A stretch of DNA of 64,000 nt from Myxococcales bacterium (GTDB lineage: Bacteria; Myxococcota; Myxococcia; Myxococcales; Anaeromyxobacteraceae). The notes under the pieces were generated by a model that made no database searches, was not told where the DNA came from, and was given only the letters and a program-made list of their open reading frames with translations. Below, in pieces: positions 33,159 to 42,187 of the stretch. Numbering within the stretch: position 1 is the first letter of the stretch; the number at the start of each line of letters is the position of its first letter. Location of the stretch: assembly GCA_021806645.1 (NCBI GenBank), contig JAJZQX010000019.1, positions 1 to 64,000 of the forward strand. Direction: 5' to 3'. The position numbers and the translations under genes were made by a program.

Positions 33159-33191
33159 GTTGCCGAATATACCACCCGCCCCCAAGCCTCC

Positions 33192-33247
33192 CCCTACCTC
33201 AGCAGCTCCTCCGTCATCCGCCGCTGGGCCTGCGCGGCGCGGGCCTT
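33192..33247 (+). repeat. Dispersed 3'-end repeat, copy d (within the gene)
   Basis: This is the resident copy of the repeat: the minus strand encodes RAAQAQRRMTEELLR and the stop codon of the ligase-like gene. Confidence 0.75.
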
Positions 33248-35551
33248 GGCGAGCTCGTCGAGCCGCTCCTGGTAATCCTCGCGCCGCTGGCCGGGGAGCG
33301 AGGCGGCCCGCTCCACCGCGGCGATGGCGTCGTCGAGCCGGCCACCTTGCTGGCAGTAGGCGGCCAGGGTCATGAGCGGCCCGGGCGCGTCGGGCAGGGC
33401 GGCCACCGCCGAGCGGGCCCGCTCGATCGCCTCGCCGGTCCGCCCCTGCGCCGAGAAGGCCGCCGCCACCAGCAGCTCGCGCGTCGCCTGCTCGGAGGGC
33501 GTGCGCGCCGCCATCGACTCGGCCAGCCGCCTGGCCTCGGCCGGGCGCCGGGCGGCCAGCGAACGCTGGACCAGCGCCTGCACGAGCGGCGGCGACCCCG
33601 GGTTGGCCGCCAGCCCCTGCTCCAGCGTGGCCCGGGCCTCGTCGTCGTACCCCTCGGCCAGCAGCACCGCCGAGGCGACGCGCCAGCCCTGCGGGTCGGC
33701 CGGCTTCTCGCGGGTGCGGCGCTGGGCGAACTGGAGCGCCTCCTCCAGCTCGCCGGCGGCCAGGAGCGCCCCGGCCAGCGGCGTCATGGCCCGCGAGTCG
33801 AGCGAGCCTTCGAGCGCGCGCCGGAAGACCAGCGCTGCGTCGGCCGGGCGCTGCCTCGCCAGCAGCAGGTAGCCCAAGCCCAACAGCCCGTCGCCGGTGT
33901 CGGGCGCCACCTGCAGCAGGTCGTCCACGGCCGGGTACCGCCCCGCCGCCTCGGGCAGGGCGCCGGGCGAGCCGTAGAGCATGGCGAGCCGGTACTCGCG
34001 CCGGGCCAGCGCCCCTTGCCCGGAGGCCGCCAGGCAGCGGGCGGCGTACTGGTGCGGCTCGGGGGCGGTCGGGTTGAGCGCCATGGCGCGGGTGAGCCAG
34101 GGCATGGCCGGGGCGCAGCGCCCTTCGAGCACGAAGCGGACGCCCACCGTGGCGGCCGGCACGTAGTCGGCCCGGTGCCAGCGCAGCGCTGCCGTGGCCA
34201 GCAGGGCGGCCTGGTCGGCGGTCGGCGCGCGGGCCACGGCGGAGGCCTCCGCCTCGGTCGGGTGGGCCCGCCAGAAGAGGGCGCCGGCCACCACCACGGC
34301 CAGCACCGCCCCGGCGCCGCCGGCCAGCCAGCGCCAGCGCAGCCGCACGGAGCCGTTGCCGCGGGTGAGCAGCCCGAGCGCCACCATGAAGGGCACGCCC
34401 ACGCCGCTGAACCCGAGCGAGAAGTCCACCAGGTTCTGCGCCGCCACGGCGGCGGTCCCGGAGAGGAGCCCCACCTCCACCGAGGAGAGGTCGCGCCGCC
34501 GTGCCGCGAGGAGCCAGACGAGGCCGAGCGTGCCGACCAGCAGCAGGCCGGCCGGCGCGCCGAGATCCACCAGCGGCTGGAGCCACTCGTTCTCCAGGTG
34601 GGAGAAGGTCACCGCGGCCGGGTCGGTCTTGAGGGCCGGGAAGACGGTGGCGAACGAGCCGCGGCCGATGCCGGCGAGCGGATGCTCGCGGATGAGCGCG
34701 AACGCCGGCCGCCACATCTCGACCTTGCTCTCGTCGCTGGCGGTCCGCAGCGTGGAGAGCTCGCGCACCACCGGCTCGAGCGCCAGGTAGGCGACCGCGC
34801 CGAGCGCGGCGGTGAGGCCGGCCAGCGCCGCCCAGCGCCAGGGGTGCGGCGGCTCGCCGTCGGGCCGCTCCCGCCGGGCCGCCAGCAGCAGGAAGACCGC
34901 CACCCCGCCGAAGAAGGCGCCGATGCCGCCGCGCGAGAGGGAGAGGAAGAGCGCCGCCACCACCACCACGAAGGCGAGCAGCCAGAGGAGCCGGGCCTGG
35001 CCGTGGCGGCGCAGCGCCAGCCCGAGCACCGGGAAGGCGGTGAGGGCGAGGAAGCCGGCCAGGTGGTTCGGGTTGACGAAGGGGGCGCGCGGCTCGAGCA
35101 GGGGTCCCAGGCCGAGCAGCGCGGCGCCCAGGACGACCGCGGCCACGCAGAGCCCGGAGACCCCGAAGGCGACCAGCACCAGCTCGCGGCGGCGCCTGGT
35201 TCCGGCCACCGCCCAGGCGGCGCAGAAGGCGAGCAGCGCGGCCGCCGACGAGGCGAGGTCGCGCCCCGAGGCGGGCGGATCGAGCGACACCGCCAGGCCG
35301 CCTGCGAGCGGCAGCACCTGCACGGCGCTCCAGGCGAGCAGGAGGAGGAGCGGCAGGGCGGCCCAGGGCGCGCGGTCGGAGCCACGGGCGAGGAGCAGGA
35401 GCGCCACCGCCGCCAGCCCGGCCGCCGCAAGCTGCACCGCCAGGTCCACGCCTCCGCGGGCCAGCGGCACGGCCACCACGAGCAGGGCGAGCGCGGCGGC
35501 GCCGGCGAAGGAGGCGGTGGAGGAGCTGGACGAGCCGCGGTGTCGGGGCAT
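33194..35551 (-). CDS. O-antigen ligase/polymerase-like protein with TPR region
   Basis: A 785-aa membrane protein. The first 430 residues contain about 12 hydrophobic segments and a Wzy_C-type loop (FVNPNHLAGFLALTAFP, EHPLAGIGRGSFATVFP, HLENEWLQPLVDLG), as in O-antigen ligases and polymerases. The C-terminal 300 residues are helical repeats of the TPR kind. It would polymerise or ligate polysaccharide on the outer face of the inner membrane. I chose the ATG at 35551 (MPRHRGSSSSS). A deleted copy lies at 39238-40400 and a scar at 43052-43143. Its last 15 codons are the sequence repeated six times in this region. Confidence 0.82.
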   Translation of the reverse strand: MPRHRGSSSSSTASFAGAAALALLVVAVPLARGGVDLAVQLAAAGLAAVALLLLARGSDRAPWAALPLLLLLAWSAVQVLPLAGGLAVSLDPPASGRDLASSAAALLAFCAAWAVAGTRRRRELVLVAFGVSGLCVAAVVLGAALLGLGPLLEPRAPFVNPNHLAGFLALTAFPVLGLALRRHGQARLLWLLAFVVVVAALFLSLSRGGIGAFFGGVAVFLLLAARRERPDGEPPHPWRWAALAGLTAALGAVAYLALEPVVRELSTLRTASDESKVEMWRPAFALIREHPLAGIGRGSFATVFPALKTDPAAVTFSHLENEWLQPLVDLGAPAGLLLVGTLGLVWLLAARRRDLSSVEVGLLSGTAAVAAQNLVDFSLGFSGVGVPFMVALGLLTRGNGSVRLRWRWLAGGAGAVLAVVVAGALFWRAHPTEAEASAVARAPTADQAALLATAALRWHRADYVPAATVGVRFVLEGRCAPAMPWLTRAMALNPTAPEPHQYAARCLAASGQGALARREYRLAMLYGSPGALPEAAGRYPAVDDLLQVAPDTGDGLLGLGYLLLARQRPADAALVFRRALEGSLDSRAMTPLAGALLAAGELEEALQFAQRRTREKPADPQGWRVASAVLLAEGYDDEARATLEQGLAANPGSPPLVQALVQRSLAARRPAEARRLAESMAARTPSEQATRELLVAAAFSAQGRTGEAIERARSAVAALPDAPGPLMTLAAYCQQGGRLDDAIAAVERAASLPGQRREDYQERLDELAKARAAQAQRRMTEELLR

Positions 35552-35584
35552 GCCGGTTGGCAGAGTGTAGACCAGAGTCGGTGG

Positions 35585-35920
35585 GTCGCGGTCTTGCGCC
35601 CGGTTCTGCCAGGAATTGCCGCGTGGCTCACGCTCCACCCCTTCGACCACGCCACCAACAAGGTTCTCGCCCTGGCCGGCCGTCGGAAGGCGCGTGACCG
35701 GGTAGACACCATCCACTGCCACGACACCCTGCGGCCGCTCGGCTACCTTGCCTGGGCGGCGTCCGGGAAGGCCCCCGGCCTCTCGCCCCTCTTCATTCTC
35801 GAGCAGGCGGCCCGAACCCGGTACGTGCAGAGCGAGATCGACCATCACGGCAGGCTCGAGAAGGCGTCTCCCGTTTCACTCGCGCGGGAGCTGGGCCGCA
35901 GCGGCAGGGTGGCAAGGTGA
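35585..35920 (+). pseudogene. 3' fragment of a nucleotidyltransferase gene
   Basis: The plus-strand frame reads LTLHPFDHATNKVLALAGRR, then IHCHDTLRPLGYLAWAASGK and ends in TGA at 35920. This matches the C-terminal half of nucleotidyltransferases of the AbiEii/DUF1814-like group (D-x-A-T-N-K-V-L-A-L). The 5' half with the catalytic G-S/D-x-D site is missing; the fragment begins at the promoter end of the ligase-like gene. This is one more toxin-class remnant in the region. Confidence 0.6.
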
Positions 35921-35939
35921 GCGTGGCCACCTTCGGCGC

Positions 35940-36305
35940 CTAGCGGGCTGTCGCCCGCGTCGGCGCGATGAAGCGGATATCGAGCACCAGATGGAGAGCC
36001 GTGGCGATGCGGCTGAGCTGGGCGAGGCCAGGCTCACCCCGGCCGGCCTCCAGGCGGGCGATGTTGGGCTGTCGAGTACCGACGGCGCGGGCCAGGGCCG
36101 CCTGAGTGATCGAGCGCTTCTGGCGCGCCACTCGAATGGCGTTGGCGAGCGCGCGGCGAGCGTCGGCCCTTCTGTAGGCCACGGCGAATTCGACATCCCT
36201 GGCCGCTCGCTCGGCGATGAGGTCGCCGAGGGTCTCGCTGCTGAGGTACGGGTTGGCCTTCTTGGTCGGCTTCTTCTTCTTGGTCGGGTTCTTGATGGTG
36301 GCCAT
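35940..36305 (-). CDS. higA: HigA-like XRE-family antitoxin
   Basis: A 121-aa protein. A Lys-rich N-terminus (NPTKKKKPTKKAN) precedes an XRE helix-turn-helix (ITQAALARAVGTRQPNIARL, EAGRGEPGLAQLSRIA). It follows the RelE-like toxin gene by 51 bases, in the toxin-first order typical of higBA. It would neutralise the toxin and repress the operon. Confidence 0.82.
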   Translation of the reverse strand: MATIKNPTKKKKPTKKANPYLSSETLGDLIAERAARDVEFAVAYRRADARRALANAIRVARQKRSITQAALARAVGTRQPNIARLEAGRGEPGLAQLSRIATALHLVLDIRFIAPTRATAR

Positions 36306-36356
36306 GTGATGACTCTGCTTCGGGAAGACTGCGTTAAGCGGCGACTGCCCATGGCT

Positions 36357-36680
36357 TCAGGTTTCTGTTTCGAGAACTTCCTTCATGCGGCTCCATGCGA
36401 GGTCGACGTCTCTCGGTGGAGCCTTCTTGCTGCTCTTGCGGAAGGCATGCAGCAGGACCAGGCGGCCGCCCGGGAGCAGGACGAAGAGCAGGCGCTGCGC
36501 GCGATACTTGATCTCCCAAAGACGGCCCCGCAGTTGCCGGGTGACGGCGGCGGCCAGACCGTTGTTCTCGATCTCCTTCAGGTGCGCGTACAGCTCGGCC
36601 GCCTCCTCGGCGGGGAGGGCGAGGAGGTACTTCTTGACTGGGTCGTTGCCCGCCGATGTGCGGTACCAAAGAACGCGCAT
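36357..36680 (-). CDS. higB: HigB/RelE-like toxin (Gp49-type)
   Basis: A 107-aa toxin, MRVLWYRTSAGNDPVKKYLL at the N-terminus and LHAFRKSSKKAPPRDVDLA near the C-terminus, the signature of Gp49/HigB ribosome-dependent mRNA interferases. I chose the ATG at 36680; the frame extends far upstream over other decayed genes. It looks intact. The promoter ends so close to the ATG that the message would be nearly leaderless. Confidence 0.82.
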   Translation of the reverse strand: MRVLWYRTSAGNDPVKKYLLALPAEEAAELYAHLKEIENNGLAAAVTRQLRGRLWEIKYRAQRLLFVLLPGGRLVLLHAFRKSSKKAPPRDVDLAWSRMKEVLETET

Positions 36681-36689
36681 ATCGAGGCC

Positions 36690-36718
36690 GATATACCATG
36701 ACGTGGCCGACGCCTCAA
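36690..36718 (-). promoter_or_regulatory. higBA promoter
   Basis: Minus strand TTGAGG (36718-36713), 17-base spacer, TATATC (36695-36690). The A of the higB ATG is ten bases past the -10, so the leader would be only a few bases. Confidence 0.55.
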
Positions 36719-36819
36719 GCCAGACCGGCCCGGCGGCTGGCGGCGCGTGCGAAGGGCAAGGCGACCCCGCTGTCGGCGAAGCGCGCCACGACATCGATGT
36801 GTGGCGCGACAAGGCGCGC

Positions 36820-37077
36820 CAGGCGAGGCCAGCGCCCGCTCGGCCTGGGCGCAGCGCGCGCGGATCACCACCAGCACCCGGTCCACCACCGGCGATGGCC
36901 CGAGCGTGGCCGCCTGCTCGGCGGCGAGCGCGGCGGCCGCGGAAGGGAGCGATGCGGCCAGCTGGGCGACCGTGTCGAGCACCAGCCTCGGCCCGATCTC
37001 CACCTGCTCGGCGAACCGCTCCCAGTGACGGCGCCGGAGCCACGCCGCCAGACCACCAGCTCGCCGCCCCCGCTCAC
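36820..37077 (-). pseudogene. Gutted hipA toxin gene (both ends kept)
   Basis: The GTG at 37077 overlaps the upstream HTH gene's stop (GTGA, as in hipBA) and encodes SGGGELVVWRRG, a HipA-like N-terminus. Within about 60 bases the sequence changes to the C-terminal end of a HipA kinase in another frame (RFAEQVEIGPRLVLDTVAQL, then RVLVVIRARCAQAERALA). The kinase core, roughly 1 kb, is gone. The toxin cannot be active. Confidence 0.6.
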
Positions 37078-37298
37078 CGGACGCTCCCGCCGCGAGGCGT
37101 GACGGCCAGCTCCAGCCCGAGCCCGCGCAGGACCCGGAGCGCCTTCCCGAGCTCGGCGGTCGCCTTGCCGCGCTCCAGCTCGCTGAGGAAGCGGGTGCCC
37201 ACGCCGCAGAGCGCGGCGGCCTCGGCCTGGGTCATGCGGTCGGCCTTGCGGCGCTGGCGGAGGTGGAGGTGGGCGAGCCCCGGGAGTTTCGACCGAGT
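37074..37298 (-). pseudogene. HipB-like XRE antitoxin, start lost
   Basis: The frame reads RQRRKADRMTQAEAAALCGV, GTRFLSELERGKATAELGKA and ends AVTPRGGSVR with TGA at 37074, a HipB-type DNA-binding antitoxin. Between the upstream stop and the HTH no ATG, GTG or TTG is in frame; the first ATG (37235) lies inside the helix-turn-helix. Either the start was lost or an unusual start is used. Confidence 0.6.
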
Positions 37299-37339
37299 TT
37301 ATTGCAACCCTACACCGTGAAGGGTATGTATAAACTCCC
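37282..37339. promoter_or_regulatory. Inverted repeats between hipB relic and AlbA gene
   Basis: GGGAGTTT (37282-37289) pairs with AAACTCCC (37332-37339), and GAGTTTAT (37295-37302) with ATAAACTC (37330-37337). They lie in the divergent gap and resemble a multi-site operator. TATAAA at 37330-37335 could serve as -10 for the rightward gene. Confidence 0.45.
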
Positions 37340-37356
37340 TCGAAACGGAGGTGCCC

Positions 37357-39093
37357 ATGCCCAGGACCGACGAAGCCCGCGCCGCGCTGGCCGCCATCCA
37401 GGGGGGAGCGACGCCCCGCGACCTGGAGTCCCCGACCCTCGAGTTCAAGGAGCAGGGGCGCAGCGAGGCGGACGCGCTCAAGACCATAGCCGAGGCGGCG
37501 CTCTGTTTCGCCAACGCGGCGGGCGGGCTGATCGTCGTCGGGGTCGCCGACCAGCAAGCCGGCGCCAGCGCCCTGCAGGGGAGCACGCTGGAGATCGACG
37601 CCGTTCGCCGGCGGGTCTGGGAGCTCAGCAGGCCGCCGCTGACGGTGGATGCCTGGGAGGAGCGGCTGGGCGACGCCCGCCTGGTCCTCGTCTCGGTCCC
37701 CCAGAGCCCGGAGCTCCACTCCGACCCGCAGGGCCGGGCGCCGCGCCGGGTCGGCCGCGATTGCCTGCCGATGGACCCGAGCGAGCAGATGCGCCTCCGG
37801 GAGGACCGGCTCGGCATCGACCTCACCGCCCGCGAGACCGACCTTGGCCTGGCGGAGCTCTCCGAGCCGGCGCTGGAGACCGCCCGCGACCTGCTCGGCA
37901 AGTTCACCGACGAGCGCCGCCGGCTGGCGAGGCTCGGTCACGAGGAGCTCCTGCGGGCCCTCGGCGTGGTCACGAGCGAAGGGCGAGTCCTCGTCGCCGG
38001 CCAGCTCCTCTTCGCCAAGCCGGCCCAGGGGAGCCCCCCTGCCATCGTGTACGAGTACCGCGTCACGCCGGGGGGCGAGCCCAAGGCCATCGAGCGGGTA
38101 CCGGGACCACTGCTCACCAGCTTCCAGGCGGCGCTCCAGCTGGTTCGTGCCCGGCAGATCGTCACGCCGCTCAACCTGCCGGGCGGCCAGCAGGTCCAGC
38201 TCGAGGACTTCCCCTCGCTCGCGGTCAGGGAGGCGCTCGCGAACGCCATCATCCACCGTGACCATCACCTGACCGGGCCCGTCAACGTGATCCACTCACC
38301 GGAGCTGCTGGCGGTGGTCTCGCCCGGGCCGCTGGTCTCCGGAGTGACACCGGCGAACATCCTGACGCACCCGTCCAAGCCCCGGAATCCCTGCCTCGCC
38401 AAGGCGGCGCGGGTGCTGGGGCTCGCCGAGGAGGTGGGCCGGGGGGTGGACCTGATGTTCCGGGAGATGATCAGCGCCGGACGGGACATCCCGCGGATCG
38501 AGTCCCACCACGATCACGTCCGGGTCAGCCTGGTGGGTGGACGGGCCAACACCCAGGTCGCGCGTTTCGTCGCCCAGCTCGGGGAGCAGGAGCGGGACGA
38601 CACCGACGCGATGCTGGTCCTGTTCCGCCTGTGCACGGTGAAGACGGCGTCGGCGCAGCAGCTCTCGCCGTTGCTGCAGAAGAGCGTGCCCGAGGTCGAG
38701 CAGGTCCTGCGGCGCCTGGCGACGGACAGCGTGGGCATCCTGGAGCCCACCCGGGTGACGACGCGCCGGACCAATCCCTCCTACCGCCTGAGAGGCGACG
38801 TCCTGCGCGAGCTGGGCTCGGCGGTCCCGTACCAGCGGCGCACGGTGGACGAGATCGACCGGAAGGTGATCGCCCATGTCCGGGAGTACGGAAAGGTCAC
38901 CAACCGGACCGTTCAGAACATGCTGGACGTCGAGGTGCAGCGCGCCCGCGGCATCCTCAAGGATCTGGTGGACCGCCACCTGATCAGGAAGACGTCCAGG
39001 GCCCAGCGCGGACCGGGAGTAGAATACGGGCCGGGGAGCCGCTTTCCGGGGAAGCCAAAGCCGCGGTCGAAGACCGGCGTGCGGCGCCGGTGA
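37357..39093 (+). CDS. AlbA/Schlafen-like ATP-binding-domain protein
   Basis: A 578-aa protein. The N-terminal 140 residues are an AlbA_2 (Schlafen AlbA-like) domain with TLEFKEQGRSEADALKTIAE, FANAAGGLIVVGVAD. The middle carries the RecG-like C-terminal ATPase-type segment LAVREALANAIIHRDHHLTG and SPGPLVSGVTPANI. The C-terminal 150 residues have winged-helix repeats. Such proteins act as regulators or as nuclease-like defence factors. I chose the ATG at 37357 with CGGAGG six bases upstream. It is the only large plus-strand gene in this decayed stretch and is intact. Confidence 0.75.
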   Translation: MPRTDEARAALAAIQGGATPRDLESPTLEFKEQGRSEADALKTIAEAALCFANAAGGLIVVGVADQQAGASALQGSTLEIDAVRRRVWELSRPPLTVDAWEERLGDARLVLVSVPQSPELHSDPQGRAPRRVGRDCLPMDPSEQMRLREDRLGIDLTARETDLGLAELSEPALETARDLLGKFTDERRRLARLGHEELLRALGVVTSEGRVLVAGQLLFAKPAQGSPPAIVYEYRVTPGGEPKAIERVPGPLLTSFQAALQLVRARQIVTPLNLPGGQQVQLEDFPSLAVREALANAIIHRDHHLTGPVNVIHSPELLAVVSPGPLVSGVTPANILTHPSKPRNPCLAKAARVLGLAEEVGRGVDLMFREMISAGRDIPRIESHHDHVRVSLVGGRANTQVARFVAQLGEQERDDTDAMLVLFRLCTVKTASAQQLSPLLQKSVPEVEQVLRRLATDSVGILEPTRVTTRRTNPSYRLRGDVLRELGSAVPYQRRTVDEIDRKVIAHVREYGKVTNRTVQNMLDVEVQRARGILKDLVDRHLIRKTSRAQRGPGVEYGPGSRFPGKPKPRSKTGVRRR

Positions 39094-39235
39094 GGCCCCC
39101 TCATCCTCAGGTCCAAGGGGCGTCCACGCATGTGATTGCTCGCCTGTCCGAAGGATGCAGAGGGGTTCGGACAAACGCAGGTCCACATACGCCTCCATGG
39201 AGGTGACCCCATGTTGGGCTCAGGCGCCCCTGCCC

Positions 39236-39281
39236 CCCTACCTGAGCAGCTCCTCCGTCATCCGCCGCTGCGCCTGCGGCG
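39236..39281 (+). repeat. Dispersed 3'-end repeat, copy e
   Basis: The 3' end of the deleted ligase-like copy; minus strand QAQRRMTEELLR then stop. Confidence 0.7.
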
Positions 39282-40400
39282 CCCGCGCCTTGCCGAGCTC
39301 GTCGAGCCGGCCACCCTGCTGGCAGTAGGCGGCCAGGGTCATGAGCGGCCAGGGAGAGTCGGGCAGGGCGGCCACCGCCGAGCGGGCCCGCTCGATCGCC
39401 TCGCCGGTCCGCCCCTGCGCCGAGAAGGCGGCCGCCACCAGCAACTGGCGCAGCGCCTGCTCGTGCGGCGTGCGCGCCGCCGGGCCAGCTCGAGCGCCTC
39501 CTCCAGCTCGCCGGCGGCCAGGAGCGCCCCGGCCAGCGGCGTCATGGCCCGGGTGTCGAGCGAGCCTTCGAGCGCGCGCCGGAAGACCAGCGCCGCGTCG
39601 TGCGGCCGCTGGCGGGAGAGGAGCAGGTAGCCGAGGCCGATGAGGCCGTCGCCGGTGTCGGGCGCCACCTGCAGCAGCTCGTCCACGTCCTCAGACCGCC
39701 CCGCCGCCTCGGCCAGCGCCCCGGGCGAGCCGTAGAGCATGGCGAGCCGGTACTCGCGCCGCGCCAGCGCCCCCTGGCCCTCGGCCGCCAGGCAGCGGGC
39801 CGCGTACTGGTGCGGCTCGGGCGCGGTCGGGTTGAGCGCCATGGCGCGGGTGAGCCAGGGCATGGCCGGGGGCGCAGCGGCCTTCCAGCACCATGCGGGC
39901 ACCCACCGCGGCGGCCGGCACGTAGTCGGCCCGGTGCCAGCGCAGCGCTTCCTCGGCCAGGGCCGCGGCAATAGCCGCGGTCGGCGCGCGGCCACGGCCA
40001 GCCCGGAGACCCCGAAGGCCACCAGCACCACCTCGCGACGGCGCCTGGTCCCGGCCACCGCCCAGGCGGCGCAGAAGGCGAGCAGCGCGGCCGCCGACGA
40101 GGCGAGGTCGCGCCCCGAGGCGGGCGGATCGAGCGACACCGCCAGGCCGCCTGCGAGCGGCAGCACCTGCACCGCGCTCCAGCCGAGCACGAGGAGGAGC
40201 GGCAGGGCGGCCCACGGCGCGCGGTCGGAGCCGCGGGCGAGGAGCAGGAGCGCCACCGCCGCCAGCCCGGCCGCCGCAAGCTGCACCGCCAGGTCCACGC
40301 CTCCGCGGGCCAGCGGCACGGCCACCACGAGCAGGGCGAGCGCGGCGGCGCCGGCGAAGGAGGCGGTGGAGGAGCTGGACGAGCCGCGGTGTCGGGGCAT
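39238..40400 (-). pseudogene. Internally deleted copy of the ligase-like gene
   Basis: The start MPRHRGSSSSSTASFAGAAA and the end MTEELLR-stop match the intact gene at 33194-35551, but the copy is about half length. A 909-bp loss joins two GGCCACG repeats (34232 and 35141 in the intact gene). A missing G beside that junction and an extra G near 39868 put a short stretch out of frame. A second loss removes TPR codons near 39480, and a third shortens the segment before the C-terminus. The membrane core is mostly gone, so it cannot work as a polymerase. Confidence 0.85.
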
Positions 40401-40472
40401 GGCGGTCGGGAGAGTGTAGACCAGAGCCTGGGCCCGACAGGTCCGGACTCGCGCGAGAAGGCGCCCCGGTCG

Positions 40473-40595
40473 TCACCGACCGCTGGACAGCCGCTCGAGC
40501 CAGTAACCCGGGCGGCGCCGCAGGTGAGCAACGGCGAGGACAACGACTTCGCCCCCATCGACGATGTACCCGACAGCGAAGGGGAAGCGCGCCAC
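40473..40595 (-). pseudogene. C-terminal fragment of a ParE/RelE toxin
   Basis: Directly after the antitoxin stop the minus strand reads VARFPFAVGYIVDGGEVVVL, AVAHLRRRPGYWLERL and TGA at 40473: the last 40 residues of a ParE-type toxin (R-F-P-x-x-V-x-Y, V-V-V-L-A-V-A-H). The N-terminal half and its start codon are absent. The toxin is inactivated while the antitoxin gene is whole. Confidence 0.75.
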
Positions 40596-40831
40596 TACCG
40601 GCGGCGCCAGCGGTCTACAAGGCGGGCGCGGACCGCCGCCCAGTCCTCGGTAGCGACCGAACCAGAACGCACCTCGCCGGCGCGTTGCTCCAGCTCCGCA
40701 ACCCAGTCCTCGGCAGCGCCGGCGTCGGCGCCGTCGTCCAGGCTCAGCAGGAGTTGGTGAGCAAGCCTGGCGCGCTCTCGGGTGGGGAGGGCGAGGGCGG
40801 TCGAGAGGACGCTGGTGGGCTCAGACGCCAT
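40595..40831 (-). CDS. Addiction-module antitoxin (TIGR02574-like)
   Basis: A 78-aa acidic helical protein, MASEPTSVLSTALALPTRER and RLAHQLLLSLD, of the kind that partners ParE/RelE toxins. Its own toxin survives only as the C-terminal fragment immediately downstream. ATG at 40831. Confidence 0.7.
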   Translation of the reverse strand: MASEPTSVLSTALALPTRERARLAHQLLLSLDDGADAGAAEDWVAELEQRAGEVRSGSVATEDWAAVRARLVDRWRRR

Positions 40832-40873
40832 GGTTCGCAGTATAGCTGGGACGTCGGGAAGGCGCTCACCACC

Positions 40874-40990
40874 GCTCCAGCTAACTCCCCCCGTGCAGCG
40901 AGATGGCCGGCCCTTGCGGGTGACGAAGGTCTCACCGCGGCGCGGAGAGTTGGGGCGGGAGACTATGGGGCACAGGGTGAAGGGTCAACC
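40874..40990 (-). pseudogene. Relic of a gmd-fcl unit
   Basis: Three pieces of a gmd-fcl locus are fused in order. First is the gmd 3' end: CTAACTCCCCCCGTGCAGCG, then AGATGGCCGG, identical to 30200-30229. Next is an internal gmd piece coding [12 protein letters not shown]. Last is the promoter module (TTGACC 40988-40983, 15-base spacer, CATAGT 40967-40962). Nearly all coding sequence between them is lost. The internal piece uses normal G+C-rich codons, unlike the patch in the intact gmd. Confidence 0.75.
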
Positions 40991-41044
40991 TTCCAAGGCC
41001 GGCTTCGGAAAGGTGACGCGAGGGCCGCCTGAAGGTCGTGGGTG

Positions 41045-42187
41045 TCAGTACCGCGTGTCGACGAGATGCCCCAGTCTTCCAGGGCAGGGGTAGCCGCCAG
41101 GCGTCTGGTGCGGGTTCAACGCTGCTTCGAACCTTGAGCGCCTGAACGTCTTGCCGCAAGTCCCGCACTCGAAGACGTAGGTCGGTCCAGTTCCCCGCGC
41201 GGGCCGGGCCTTGCGGGGCAGGGATCCAGCGCTTGGAGGCAGCGAGCGAGAGGACGCGGCGGAGGGTCTGGTGGCGGTCGGACGAATGGTGAAGTCGGTG
41301 GCTGCAAGCTCGATGGCGTAACGGGGGGTGAAGACCTGCCTGGTGACCGATGCGCCCTGGATCTTGTCCAGGCGGTAACTGCGCGACTCGCCGCCGTCGG
41401 AGCGAACCGCCATCAGGAGCACATCGCCGTTCGCGCTGCGGCGGAGCGAGTATGGCTCGATGCGGCGCACGCTCCCGTCGTAGCCGAGGTCGACGCAGAG
41501 CCGGTTCGCCGCCGCAAACCGGATGGTCTCGATCTCCTTGGCGTGGCCGAAGCCGCCCAACCGAAAGCCTTCACGTGCCGGCCGCACCAACTCGGTGTCT
41601 GCGGCGAAGGCTGCCGCCGGCAGCGTCTCGCCCAACACGCCCATCTCCAGCCATTGAAAGAAGGCGGGGAGCGCGTCCCAGTAGGCCTCGAACGGTGGCA
41701 GGGCCGGGAGCTGATGCTTCAACATTGACTCCCAGTCGGCTCGAAGCGCCGCCTCGGCCGGTCCGAGCGCCTCGAAACTTGGAATGGCGATGCCCTTGAA
41801 GTCGCACTTCTTGCTGAGAACCTGAAGGATCGCCGAGGCCGCCGGGCGACGTTCGCCACCCCGAAACAGGTTCACGACGTCGTAGAGGTCCCGCGGCCGG
41901 CTGCGTTCTCCAAGTGCCCGGGTCTTCTCGGCGAAGACCTCGGTGAATGCGTAGCAGCGAGCGACCATGCCGGCCGTGGGAAGGTCCGAGTACGGGTGGT
42001 TGATCGGCTGCGCGACAGGGGGCAAGACCAACAGCTCGTCGGTGGTGAGGTCGAGCTTGATCCGCGGGATGCTGCCGGGCATTCGGAGCGGGCCCCGGTA
42101 GTACAGGCGCCCTTCGTCCTTCTCGACGACCTCCGGCGCGATCGAGAGGTCCGACGCCAGGGAGAGAATCTCCTGGCGCTCAATCAC
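41045..42187 (-). pseudogene. AbiEii-type toxin with its catalytic core deleted
   Basis: A 380-codon open frame beginning MIERQEILSLASDLSIAPEV, VEKD as in AbiEii nucleotidyltransferases. At that point about 110 family residues are missing, including the G-G-T/S and D-x-D metal site, and the frame jumps to LYYRGPLRMPGSIPRIKLDL. The rest is normal (RPRDLYDVVNLF, KKCDFKGIAIPS), followed by a WYL-like C-terminal domain and a zinc-finger-like CGTCGKTF tail. The deletion is in frame. The protein may be made but should not be a working transferase. It overlaps the antitoxin by eight bases. Confidence 0.75.
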
